From Bdellovibrionales bacterium (lineage in GTDB: Bacteria; Bdellovibrionota; Bdellovibrionia; Bdellovibrionales; UBA1609), in assembly GCA_020434645.1 (NCBI GenBank), contig JAGRAK010000057.1, forward strand, positions 1-9,305: a stretch of DNA of 9,305 nucleotides, given 5' to 3'. The translations under genes were made by a program, and so were the position numbers. Positions within the stretch are counted from its first letter, which is position 1. Each line of letters opens with the position of its first letter. The notes under the pieces are model-generated. The model was not told the origin of the DNA. It saw nothing but the letters and a program-made list of their open reading frames with translations, and searched no databases. Below, in pieces: positions 1 to 6,103 of this stretch.

Positions 1-476
1 AGTCACTTATACTAAAAGAAATCATTCGTGAGCTACGACGTGAGTTTATGACTCTGGCCACATCAGCCATGGAGGCACGAGAGGCCGCCACCAGCGAAGA
101 GGCTAAGGCTGAAAATAAATACGACACCCGTGGTCTTGAAGCCTCATATCTAGCTGGGGCGCAAGCTGAACGAGCCCGTGATGTTCGAAAAACACTCGAC
201 CAATTTCAACGCCTTGAAGTTAAAAAGTTTGACCCCGATACTCCAATTGGCGCTACAGCCCTTATTGAGACCCGATCTGGCGACAACCCACCCAAATGGT
301 ATTTTCTACTCGCCATGAAGGGCGGCATCACTGTCGAAGTCGGAGGTCAGTCAATTATGACGCTCTCTTTAGACTCGCCACTTGGCCAAGAGCTTAAATC
401 TCGCCGCACCGGGGATATATTCAATTTTAAAGTGAAAAACGAAGATCGTGAATATGAGATTGTACAGGTACTTTAA
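1..476 (+). CDS. GreA/GreB-like transcription factor, 3' part (5' end outside window)
   Basis: The frame is open from base 3 to the TAA at 474-476 and shows about 157 residues. The first ATG (48) has no Shine-Dalgarno sequence. The 15 codons before it (SLILKEIIRELRREF) continue an amphipathic helix, so the true start lies left of the window. The N-terminal half is a charged coiled coil containing KAENKYDTRGLEASYLAGAQ, which I recognise from a widespread GreA/GreB-like subfamily. The C-terminal half has the FKBP-like Gre fold pattern, with GATALIETRSG, then SPLGQELKSRRTGD and a final YEIVQVL. Classical Gre factors insert the coiled coil into the RNA polymerase secondary channel to rescue backtracked complexes. 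This subfamily is shorter and its coiled-coil tip differs, so cleavage-factor activity is not certain. It ends 11 bases before a convergent gene, with no obvious terminator between them. Confidence 0.75.
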   Translation, partial: SLILKEIIRELRREFMTLATSAMEAREAATSEEAKAENKYDTRGLEASYLAGAQAERARDVRKTLDQFQRLEVKKFDPDTPIGATALIETRSGDNPPKWYFLLAMKGGITVEVGGQSIMTLSLDSPLGQELKSRRTGDIFNFKVKNEDREYEIVQVL

Positions 477-487
477 AATAACTCTGT

Positions 488-1141
488 TTATATATAAATC
501 TTAAAATTATCCATGATATCCAGTCGCCGAATATGATCTTTTTGACCATTGTAATATTGAATAAATCGACTAAACCCCGAGCTTTTTAAGAATTTAATTT
601 CTAAATAGAGTTCTGTGCTGTCGTCTTGTCGAACTTCAGCCGTTTCTCCTAAAAAACCAGATAAAACTCGAATATAGTTATTTCGTGAACTCAACTCTCT
701 AAAGCTGGAGCTCAATGTCAACCTTAACACTGGATCAACAGAACTGATGCTTATTATTTTATCTTCAGCGTATTCTATCATTACGAATTGAATTTTGCTT
801 TTTGCCTGACTGCTAAACCCCCAGTAAACTTCAGTCCCATCGTCGATCAGCTCTTCTGGAAATTCAAAAATTTCGGTACCATAATAAACAAACTCCTCTT
901 TATAAACAGAACCCATTTGAGGATGTCGGCGGTTATGGCGCTTTGCATGAGGTTGTTCGAAGTTCTTGCGAATGCTAATGGTTTTGAAATCTTTTGCTTG
1001 CAAAGTGCGCCCAAGAAAAGTCTCCATAGAGTTAGAGAGTAAATTGTCACAACTCTCAATTGCAAACGCAGGAGTACCCGAACAAAAAAACAAAGCCATC
1101 AATATGAAGCATAATTGCATGGTAAGGGCTTTTTGACTCAT
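488..1141 (-). CDS. exported protein of unknown function, 217 aa
   Basis: I do not recognise this family. Residues 1-27 look like a Sec signal peptide: Lys4, a hydrophobic core around LCFILMALFFC, and AFA followed by Ile28 as the likely signal peptidase I site. The mature part of about 190 residues has a His/Arg-rich patch, HAKRHNRRH, at residues 65-73 and then mainly beta-strand-like alternation. There is one cysteine near the mature N-terminus (Cys31) and no further membrane segment, so a periplasmic or outer-surface location is likely. The chosen ATG has no clear Shine-Dalgarno sequence. An internal ATG at codon 8 would remove the positive charge ahead of the hydrophobic core. The gene starts 12 bases after the stop of the other small exported gene, so the two are probably co-transcribed. 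Confidence 0.7.
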   Translation of the reverse strand: MSQKALTMQLCFILMALFFCSGTPAFAIESCDNLLSNSMETFLGRTLQAKDFKTISIRKNFEQPHAKRHNRRHPQMGSVYKEEFVYYGTEIFEFPEELIDDGTEVYWGFSSQAKSKIQFVMIEYAEDKIISISSVDPVLRLTLSSSFRELSSRNNYIRVLSGFLGETAEVRQDDSTELYLEIKFLKSSGFSRFIQYYNGQKDHIRRLDIMDNFKIYI

Positions 1142-1153
1142 TTATAAAATCAA

Positions 1154-1636
1154 TTATTTATTAAGACATTCGACTGTTGTGACAAGTTCAACAGAAAAAT
1201 CCTCTGTAAATTCGAAACCATCAGGAAGATCCTCTTGTGTTATCTCTTGTGAAAGCATTGCCGAGAGAAAACTATCACTCACTAAACCGTAGTCTTGAAA
1301 AAAATCATCAGCTTGTGTTACAGCCAAAAGAGTCACCATCGCCGCACCTTTAGGTAAAACTGACTCGCCATCATTTTGATCTTCTTCAAGATAAACCTCT
1401 AAAGAACCAGCTTCTTTGCCTGCCTCATCATATAGGGGCATCTCAATTGCTGGCCCAGAACCCAACGGAGAAGTTTCTATAGCAGTCAATTTACTTTTTA
1501 AGGTCTGCACAGGGGTCGGCACGACATCATCCACTCCAAATGCCAAAATTTTTGTGGTTGCGAGACACTCATATTTTGTGCCAGCAAAAGCCGGCGCGCA
1601 AAAACCTATCAATAGACATAATGTTAAAACTTTCAC
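1154..1636 (-). CDS. small exported protein of unknown function, 160 aa, GTG start
   Basis: The frame opens upstream at 1705, but the start is best placed at the GTG at 1634-1636. An exact AGGAGG lies 7 bases before it, and it gives a textbook signal peptide (MKVLTLCLLIGFCAPAFA, cleaved before GTKYEC). The earlier ATG at 1705 would put 23 non-signal residues in front. The mature protein is about 142 residues, very acidic (LEEDQNDGE, TQEDLPDGFEFTED), with only two cysteines, Cys24 and Cys157, at opposite ends. They could form a disulfide that closes the fold, which is inference. I do not recognise the family. It follows the LOG-family gene by 80 bases, a gap holding a plausible promoter, and precedes the 217-residue exported protein by 12 bases. 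Confidence 0.75.
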   Translation of the reverse strand: MKVLTLCLLIGFCAPAFAGTKYECLATTKILAFGVDDVVPTPVQTLKSKLTAIETSPLGSGPAIEMPLYDEAGKEAGSLEVYLEEDQNDGESVLPKGAAMVTLLAVTQADDFFQDYGLVSDSFLSAMLSQEITQEDLPDGFEFTEDFSVELVTTVECLNK

Positions 1637-1643
1637 TGGCAAA

Positions 1644-1649
1644 CCTCCT
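1644..1649 (-). promoter_or_regulatory. consensus ribosome binding site deciding the GTG start
   Basis: The minus strand reads AGGAGG here, followed by TTTGCCA and then GTG at 1636. The spacing of 7 bases is optimal. This is the strongest Shine-Dalgarno sequence in the window and is the reason for preferring the GTG start over the upstream ATG at 1705. Confidence 0.8.
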
Positions 1650-1660
1650 GATTTTGAAAA

Positions 1661-1690
1661 CTTATAACAGAGAGCACCTGAAAGTCCCAA
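1661..1690 (-). promoter_or_regulatory. possible sigma-70-type promoter for the two small exported genes
   Basis: On the minus strand there is a TTGGGA box (1685-1690), an 18-base spacer and a TATAAG box (1661-1666). Transcription would start near 1654 and give a leader of about 18 bases that just contains the AGGAGG. The -35 box matches four of six consensus bases and the -10 box five of six. The position between the LOG-family stop and the GTG start is sensible, but the region is AT-rich, so chance matches are possible. Confidence 0.35.
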
Positions 1691-1716
1691 CCTATAATTA
1701 TGCAATTGAATTAATT

Positions 1717-2289
1717 CTAAACACGAGGGGCTTCATTTAGCCCCCTGCCTGTCGCGAGTAGCTCCTGAGCCACCGCCTGAGCGGATTCATGATAAGTATA
1801 CAAATCCGAGAGCTCTTGGCTGATCATGCCGCGAGCATGGAGTTCTTCAAAATACTCAAGTAAAGGCCGCCAGTAATCGACAAAGTTGTGAAATAAAATA
1901 GGCTTTTTGTGTTCATCTAACTGCTTAAGAGAAATCACTTCTGTAATTTCATCTATTGTACCCATACCCCCTGGCGCGGCAATCACCGCGTCAGCTAGAG
2001 AGAGCATCTTTTTCTTTCTATCAAGAAGGTCATTTACAATGATCAATTCAGAAAGACTCTCATGCACAATGCCGGGCTTATTTAAATACTCGGGGATCAC
2101 GCCAACAACTTCTCCGCCTAGTTTTAATGCCGCATCAGCCAAGCGACCCATCAAACCCAAGCGAGCGCCTCCATAAATAATTTTAAAATTATTTTTAACG
2201 AGTTCTTCAGCGAGCAAAGTCATTTCAGAAAAATACAGCGGGCTAATCTTGTCTGAAGAACTGCAAAAAACGACAACTGACCGAACCAT
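1717..2289 (-). CDS. LOG-family nucleoside 5'-monophosphate phosphoribohydrolase (TIGR00730 type)
   Basis: This 190-residue Rossmann-like protein carries the family hallmarks in order: an N-terminal strand VVVFCSSS (5-12), IIYGGARLGLMG (37-48), the loop LLDRKKKM (88-95) with the conserved Arg, and the nucleotide-binding signature PGGMGTIDE (106-114). LOG enzymes hydrolyse the N-glycosidic bond of cytokinin riboside or other nucleoside monophosphates, releasing base and ribose 5-phosphate. Bacterial members were long mislabelled lysine decarboxylases. The natural substrate here is unknown. Length is normal for the family and all key motifs are present. The ATG directly follows the fumC TAG with no gap and no strong Shine-Dalgarno sequence, so translation is probably coupled to fumC. 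A GC hairpin covers its stop codon. Confidence 0.88.
   Translation of the reverse strand: MVRSVVVFCSSSDKISPLYFSEMTLLAEELVKNNFKIIYGGARLGLMGRLADAALKLGGEVVGVIPEYLNKPGIVHESLSELIIVNDLLDRKKKMLSLADAVIAAPGGMGTIDEITEVISLKQLDEHKKPILFHNFVDYWRPLLEYFEELHARGMISQELSDLYTYHESAQAVAQELLATGRGLNEAPRV
1727..1744 (-). terminator. terminator-like GC hairpin over the LOG-family stop
   Basis: A 6-bp perfect stem (plus strand GGGGCT / AGCCCC, loop TCATTT) covers the last codons of the LOG-family gene. In the minus-strand transcript it is followed by UCGUGUUUAG, a broken rather than continuous U-run. It could be a weak intrinsic terminator or attenuator between fumC-LOG and the exported genes, or a 3'-end protecting hairpin. 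The stem is short and falls inside coding sequence, so confidence is limited. Confidence 0.35.
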
Positions 2290-3666
2290 CTAAGTCATCT
2301 TCTCAGGTCGTACAACCTCATCAAATTTTTCTGCAGTCAGCAAACCGAGCTTGATCGCCTCTTCTTTTAAAGTTGTCCCGTTTTGATGTGCGGCTTTTGC
2401 AATCTTAGCCGCATTGTCGTAACCAATAATTGGGTTTAATGCCGTCACGAGCATCAATGAATTCTCAACATGCTTTTTAATGACGGGGATATTGGCCTCA
2501 ATGCCAACAACGCAATGATCGGTAAAACTCTCACAGGCATCTGAAATCAAACGAATAGAATTTAAAACATTAAATACGATCATAGGCTTAAATACATTGA
2601 GCTCAAAATGCCCGGTTGCGCCACCCACCGCCACCGCCATGTCGTTACCAATCACTTGAGCCGACACCATCGTCATCGCCTCACATTGTGTTGGGTTCAC
2701 CTTGCCTGGCATAATAGAGCTTCCAGGTTCATTTGCCGGCAGCATAAGCTCCCCAATACCAGAACGCGGACCACTGCCAAGCATACGAATGTCATTTGCT
2801 ATTTTCATAAGCGAACAGGCCACAACTTTTAACTGACCTGAGATTTCAACCATCGCATCATGTGCTGCAAGCGCCTCAAATTTATTTTGAGCGGTTACAA
2901 AAGGGAGCCTAGTTTCTTCAGCAATCATTTTTGCTGACAGCACCGCAAACTCAGGATGCGTATTGAGACCGGTGCCAACAGCCGTACCACCAAGTGCCAA
3001 TTGATAAACTCGCGGAAGAGTTGACTTCACTCGTTCAATACCATTTTCGATTTGCATCGCGTAACCTGAAAACTCCTGCCCAAGCGTTAGTGGTGTCGCA
3101 TCCATAAAATGAGTGCGACCTATTTTAACTATTTTATTAAAGGCTTCACTTTTTACCTTTAAAGCTTTGGCAAGCTTCTCCATCATAGGCAGCAATCGAG
3201 CATTGATTTGCATACATACAGCTATATGCATGGCGGTTGGGAATGTATCATTTGAACTTTGCGCTTTATTGACATCATCATTTGGGTGAACGCCCTTATC
3301 GCCGAGCTTACCCCCCATCAGCACTGTTGCACGATTGGCGATGACTTCGTTTGAATTCATATTCGTCTGTGTGCCTGAACCTGTTTGCCAAACAACAAGC
3401 GGAAAATGCGCATCAAGCTCACCTGAAATCACCTCATCGGCTGCTTTTTGAATGGCTATAGATTTTTTCTCTTCTAGTAAACCCAACTTATGATTAGCTT
3501 TAGCCGCACATTTTTTAAGCACTCCGAGTGCGCAAATCATTTCTCTTGGAAATTTATCTCCACCAATTTTAAAATTTTCTATAGACCTCTGAGTCTGAGC
3601 GCCCCAATACATCTCCGCTGGAACCTGAATATCGCCCATGCTGTCTTTTTCAATACGAAATGCCAT
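2290..3666 (-). CDS. fumC: class II fumarate hydratase (fumarase C)
   Basis: The 458-residue product interconverts fumarate and L-malate in the TCA cycle, in the cytoplasm, as an iron-independent homotetramer. It aligns by eye along its whole length with E. coli FumC: EKDSMG (6-11), YWGAQTQRS (20-28), QTGSGTQTNMNSNE (94-107), GRTHFMDATP (183-192) with the conserved catalytic-site His186, and the fumarase/aspartase signature GSSIMPGKVN (315-324) with the catalytic serine on the mobile loop. No key residue is missing. I prefer the ATG at 3664-3666 over the TTG three bases upstream, because AGGGGAG then lies at a normal spacing of 6 bases. A good promoter lies upstream, and the LOG-family gene starts immediately after the TAG. 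Aspartate ammonia-lyase belongs to the same superfamily, but the motif details favour fumarase. Confidence 0.96.
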   Translation of the reverse strand: MAFRIEKDSMGDIQVPAEMYWGAQTQRSIENFKIGGDKFPREMICALGVLKKCAAKANHKLGLLEEKKSIAIQKAADEVISGELDAHFPLVVWQTGSGTQTNMNSNEVIANRATVLMGGKLGDKGVHPNDDVNKAQSSNDTFPTAMHIAVCMQINARLLPMMEKLAKALKVKSEAFNKIVKIGRTHFMDATPLTLGQEFSGYAMQIENGIERVKSTLPRVYQLALGGTAVGTGLNTHPEFAVLSAKMIAEETRLPFVTAQNKFEALAAHDAMVEISGQLKVVACSLMKIANDIRMLGSGPRSGIGELMLPANEPGSSIMPGKVNPTQCEAMTMVSAQVIGNDMAVAVGGATGHFELNVFKPMIVFNVLNSIRLISDACESFTDHCVVGIEANIPVIKKHVENSLMLVTALNPIIGYDNAAKIAKAAHQNGTTLKEEAIKLGLLTAEKFDEVVRPEKMT

Positions 3667-3672
3667 CAAAGA

Positions 3673-3679
3673 CTCCCCT
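3673..3679 (-). promoter_or_regulatory. fumC ribosome binding site
   Basis: The minus strand reads AGGGGAG, 6 bases before the ATG at 3666 and only 3 bases before the alternative TTG at 3669. It therefore selects the ATG as the start. Confidence 0.7.
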
Positions 3680-3715
3680 AATTATAAAAAATCAAGTATT
3701 GTAATCGTGGCTCAC

Positions 3716-3745
3716 AGTATAAGAACGACAACCAAAGGGCGTCAA
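3716..3745 (-). promoter_or_regulatory. sigma-70-type promoter for fumC
   Basis: The minus strand has TTGACG (3740-3745), 18 bases, then TATACT (3716-3721), each five of six consensus bases. Transcription would begin near 3709 and give a leader of about 43 bases ahead of the fumC ATG. The -35 box ends one base before the ATG of the divergent EVE-domain gene. The two genes therefore share an 80-base intergenic region, and polymerase bound here would cover the start of the other gene. On the plus strand TATAAG at 3718-3723 overlaps the same -10 region and might serve the EVE operon, but I see no good -35 box for it. Confidence 0.6.
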
Positions 3746-3746
3746 C

Positions 3747-4229
3747 ATGTCGAAGCAAGAAGATACAAACTATTGGCTAATGAAGTCCGAGCCAGATGTG
3801 TTTTCATTTGAAGACTTAATGGCAAAAAAAACAACATTTTGGGATGGCGTACGAAACTACATGGCACGAAACTATATGATGCGTGACATGAAGGTCGGCG
3901 ATCTGGTTTTATTCTATCACTCAAATGCAAAGCCCTCAGGCATTGCCGGAATTGCCACAATCTCATCTGAGGCCCGACCCGATGCATCCTCATTTGATAA
4001 GAACTCAGATTATTATGATCAGAAATCAACTCCAGACAAACCCAGATGGTTTGCAGTAGATGTTAGTTTCTATAGAACGCTACCGTCATTTGTTTCACTT
4101 GATCAGGTCAAAAAGAACAAAAAACTCAAGAAGATGGTGCTTTTGAATAATAGTCGACTTTCAGTGCAACCCGTGACAAAAAATGAATTCGACTTGATTC
4201 TTGAAATGAGCCAATTAGGGGGAACGTAA
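3747..4229 (+). CDS. EVE-domain (THYN1/Thy28-like) protein
   Basis: The 160-residue protein is almost entirely one EVE domain, a PUA-like fold that in characterised members binds modified nucleic acid bases. Typical motifs are YWLMKSEPDVFSFEDL (9-24), FWDGVRNYMARNYMMRDMKVGD (31-52) and LVLFYHSN (53-60), then GIAGIATIS and RWFAVDV. Trp10, Trp32 and the Arg/Asn residues around GVRNY belong to the conserved pocket region. The protein is soluble and presumably cytoplasmic. The start is supported by AAAGGG seven bases upstream and by the family N-terminus. It is the first gene of a five-gene operon and abuts grxC with no spacer. Its biological role in bacteria is poorly known. Nothing nearby suggests a restriction or DNA-modification island, so the housekeeping neighbours give no direct functional clue. 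Confidence 0.9.
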   Translation: MSKQEDTNYWLMKSEPDVFSFEDLMAKKTTFWDGVRNYMARNYMMRDMKVGDLVLFYHSNAKPSGIAGIATISSEARPDASSFDKNSDYYDQKSTPDKPRWFAVDVSFYRTLPSFVSLDQVKKNKKLKKMVLLNNSRLSVQPVTKNEFDLILEMSQLGGT

Positions 4230-4484
4230 ATGAAAGAAGTCACCTTATACTCTGCTGACTGGTGCCCATACTGCAACCGAGCTAAAAAACTACTAGAAAC
4301 AAAGGGCGTCGCGTACACTGAAATCAATGTCGATCAATTTCCCGGAAAGCGCGAAGAAATAGTAAATAAAACTGGTATGAAAACGATCCCTCAAATTTTT
4401 ATCGGCGACCATTTTGTCGGCGGCTACAGCGAACTTTCAGCCATTGAAGCCAGTGGAGAATTGGACACCTTATTAAAGTCATAA
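4230..4484 (+). CDS. grxC: glutaredoxin 3 (GrxC type)
   Basis: This 84-residue dithiol glutaredoxin uses glutathione to reduce protein disulfides and glutathione mixed disulfides in the cytoplasm. The redox motif CPYC is at 12-15, preceded by Trp11. The cis-proline TIP motif is at 52-54 and the glutathione-binding GGYSEL at 64-69, so every element of the family is present. Length equals that of typical bacterial Grx3. The ATG follows the EVE-gene TAA directly and has its own strong Shine-Dalgarno sequence, AGGGGGA at 4217-4223, 6 bases upstream. Its 3' end overlaps the purK reading frame. The stop TAA forms an ATAA with the likely purK start. Confidence 0.95.
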   Translation: MKEVTLYSADWCPYCNRAKKLLETKGVAYTEINVDQFPGKREEIVNKTGMKTIPQIFIGDHFVGGYSELSAIEASGELDTLLKS

Positions 4485-5608
4485 ACCCCACACCGCACAA
4501 AATTGGCATTCTTGGCGGAGGCCAACTGGCTCGAATGCTGACTATAGAGGGCTTTAAGATGGGGCATGAAATGCATGTTCTATCTTCATCAGCCGAAGAC
4601 CCGGCCGCACAGGTCACGCGCTTCTGGCATGAAGGCGATATTAAAAATCCCACCGCGATTAAAGCTTTTTTAAAACAAGTGGATGTGACCACCATTGAGA
4701 GTGAATTCTTAGCTGAATCTATTTTAAAAGATCGCGAGATCATTTCAAATAGATCTTTATGCCCCAGCGCACAAGCTATTTCTATTTTTGCTGACCGCTT
4801 TGATCAAAAAAACTGGCTCGAAAAACATCGCATACCGACTTCTTCATTTTCAGGTCTTTTAACTAAAATTGAGGCATACGCATTTTTAAATTCAAAAAAA
4901 AACCGCGACTCAGTTGTTTTTAAAAAAAGACACTTCGGCTATGATGGGTTCGGCACTTTTATTGTGCACGGTCGAAAGAAAATTGAGGCATGGTTAAATA
5001 AGCATAGCCAAAATCTATCTCAATACATAATTGAAGACTTTATCAAGTTCAAACGTGAGCTAGCCATTCAAATAGCTATAAATGAAAAAAAGGAAGTTTG
5101 TTTTTTCCCGCTTGTTGAGTGGAAGGCTGAAAACTCAAAGTGCCTTTGGGTTAAGGGACCGGCCAAGGCGAAAAACTTAAATCCAATAGTTAAAAAAATC
5201 ACTCACGGCCTTCAAGAGATGAACTATGTTGGGCTTATTGCGTTTGAGTTTTTTGATACTCCAAGTGGCTTAATAGTAAATGAGGTGGCTCCACGAGTCC
5301 ACAACTCTGGCCACTATAGCCTTGAGGCTCTTGCTTTTAATCAGTTTCGCGCACACTTATGCGCCATCACCAATCAACCACTCCCTAAAAAACCAATCCC
5401 ATTTAGCAAGGCTTTTGCTATGTACAACTTAATTGGTGAAACAAATAAAACTCCCATTTTGTCGAACTCAGAAAATGTCTCGCTTCACTGGTACGGCAAA
5501 TCTGAGAATCGCACAGGACGAAAAATGGGACACTTAACAGCGCTTGGCACAACACCCGATCTAGCTTTAAAAAAGCTGCTCACGGCCAAGAAGGGGTTTA
5601 AATTATGA
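4481..5608 (+). CDS. purK: 5-(carboxyamino)imidazole ribonucleotide synthase (PurK), non-canonical start
   Basis: PurK is an ATP-grasp enzyme that carboxylates AIR with bicarbonate and ATP to N5-CAIR in de novo purine synthesis. The N-terminal IGILGGGQLARM (residues 8-19 counted from 4481), VFKKRHFGYDG (146-156) and NEVAPRVHNSGH (267-278), then LIGE and LHWYGKSENRTGRKMGHL, are typical. The first in-frame ATG is at 4535, but using it would delete the glycine-rich nucleotide-binding turn. The frame is open back to a TGA at 4445 and contains no ATG, GTG or TTG before 4535. I place the start at ATA 4481, which overlaps the grxC stop as ATAA. ATT at 4472 (giving MKVINPTPHK) with GGAGA 12 bases upstream is the alternative. 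A base error changing ATGA to ATAA would also explain it. The 3' end overlaps purE by 4 bases. Confidence 0.9.
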   Translation: MNPTPHKIGILGGGQLARMLTIEGFKMGHEMHVLSSSAEDPAAQVTRFWHEGDIKNPTAIKAFLKQVDVTTIESEFLAESILKDREIISNRSLCPSAQAISIFADRFDQKNWLEKHRIPTSSFSGLLTKIEAYAFLNSKKNRDSVVFKKRHFGYDGFGTFIVHGRKKIEAWLNKHSQNLSQYIIEDFIKFKRELAIQIAINEKKEVCFFPLVEWKAENSKCLWVKGPAKAKNLNPIVKKITHGLQEMNYVGLIAFEFFDTPSGLIVNEVAPRVHNSGHYSLEALAFNQFRAHLCAITNQPLPKKPIPFSKAFAMYNLIGETNKTPILSNSENVSLHWYGKSENRTGRKMGHLTALGTTPDLALKKLLTAKKGFKL

Positions 5609-6093
5609 AGAGAAAAAAATCATCAGCCAAAGTCGCTATTATTATGGGGAGCAAAAATGACCTCCCCGTTATGAAAAACGCAATAGCCGCCCTAAAAGAT
5701 TTAGAAATTCCTTATGAGGCGCATGTTGTCTCAGCCCACCGCACCCCAAAGTTTATGTATGATTTTGCAGAAAAAGCCCAGTCTCGCGGATTTCAAATCA
5801 TTATTGCTGGAGCTGGCGGAGCCGCGCACCTCCCCGGAATGGTGGCCAGCCTCACTTCACTGCCCGTCATTGGAGTGCCTATTGCTGTAGGCAAATTAAA
5901 CGGACTTGATGCTTTACTTTCAATTGCTCAAATGCCAAAAGGTGTTCCTGTTGCGACAGTGGCTGTCGACAACTCATACAATGCCGGTTTACTAGCCGCT
6001 CGCATACTCGGCATTCATGATGGCAAGGTGAGATCTGCAATTGATAAGGCCACTGCTAAAAAACGTAAGGCTGTATTGGGGCAGAAAATCTAA
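5605..6093 (+). CDS. purE: N5-CAIR mutase (class I PurE)
   Basis: The 162-residue enzyme converts N5-CAIR, the PurK product, to CAIR by moving the carboxylate from N5 to C4, as a cytoplasmic homo-octamer in characterised members. Motifs are IIMGSKND (12-19), VVSAHRTP (41-48) with the conserved active-site His45, AGAGGAAHLPGM (68-79) and SIAQMPKGVPVATVAV (106-121). The presence of purK beside it and these residues point to the bacterial class I mutase rather than the direct AIR carboxylase (class II). An N-terminal basic extension (MKRKKSSAK) is slightly longer than in E. coli. The ATG overlaps the purK stop as ATGA and has AAGGGG (5591-5596) at 8 bases, so purK and purE are translationally coupled, as expected for partners passing on an unstable intermediate. 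Confidence 0.96.
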   Translation: MKRKKSSAKVAIIMGSKNDLPVMKNAIAALKDLEIPYEAHVVSAHRTPKFMYDFAEKAQSRGFQIIIAGAGGAAHLPGMVASLTSLPVIGVPIAVGKLNGLDALLSIAQMPKGVPVATVAVDNSYNAGLLAARILGIHDGKVRSAIDKATAKKRKAVLGQKI

Positions 6094-6103
6094 AGGGCTT
6101 AAT

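Noticed and set aside
48..476. Starting the GreA/GreB-like gene at the ATG at 48
   Set aside because: No Shine-Dalgarno sequence precedes it, and the in-frame codons before it continue the coiled-coil helix to the window edge, so the gene is cut by the window.
1637..1705. ATG at 1705 as start of the 160-residue exported protein
   Set aside because: It would bury the signal peptide behind 23 residues; the GTG at 1636 has AGGAGG at 7 bases.
3742..4029. Open frame on the minus strand opposite the EVE gene
   Set aside because: Low-complexity translation without family features; a shadow of a well-supported gene. The same holds for the open frames opposite fumC, purK, YfdX-like, NamZ-type and the exported genes.
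3747..4229. EVE protein as part of a modified-DNA defence system
   Set aside because: No nuclease, methyltransferase, helicase or other defence gene lies nearby; the neighbours are housekeeping genes.
6041..6103. ATG at 6041 as start of the 218-residue exported protein
   Set aside because: It would overlap purE by 53 bases and place a basic non-signal segment before the hydrophobic core; the ATG at 6104 has AGGG at 6 bases.
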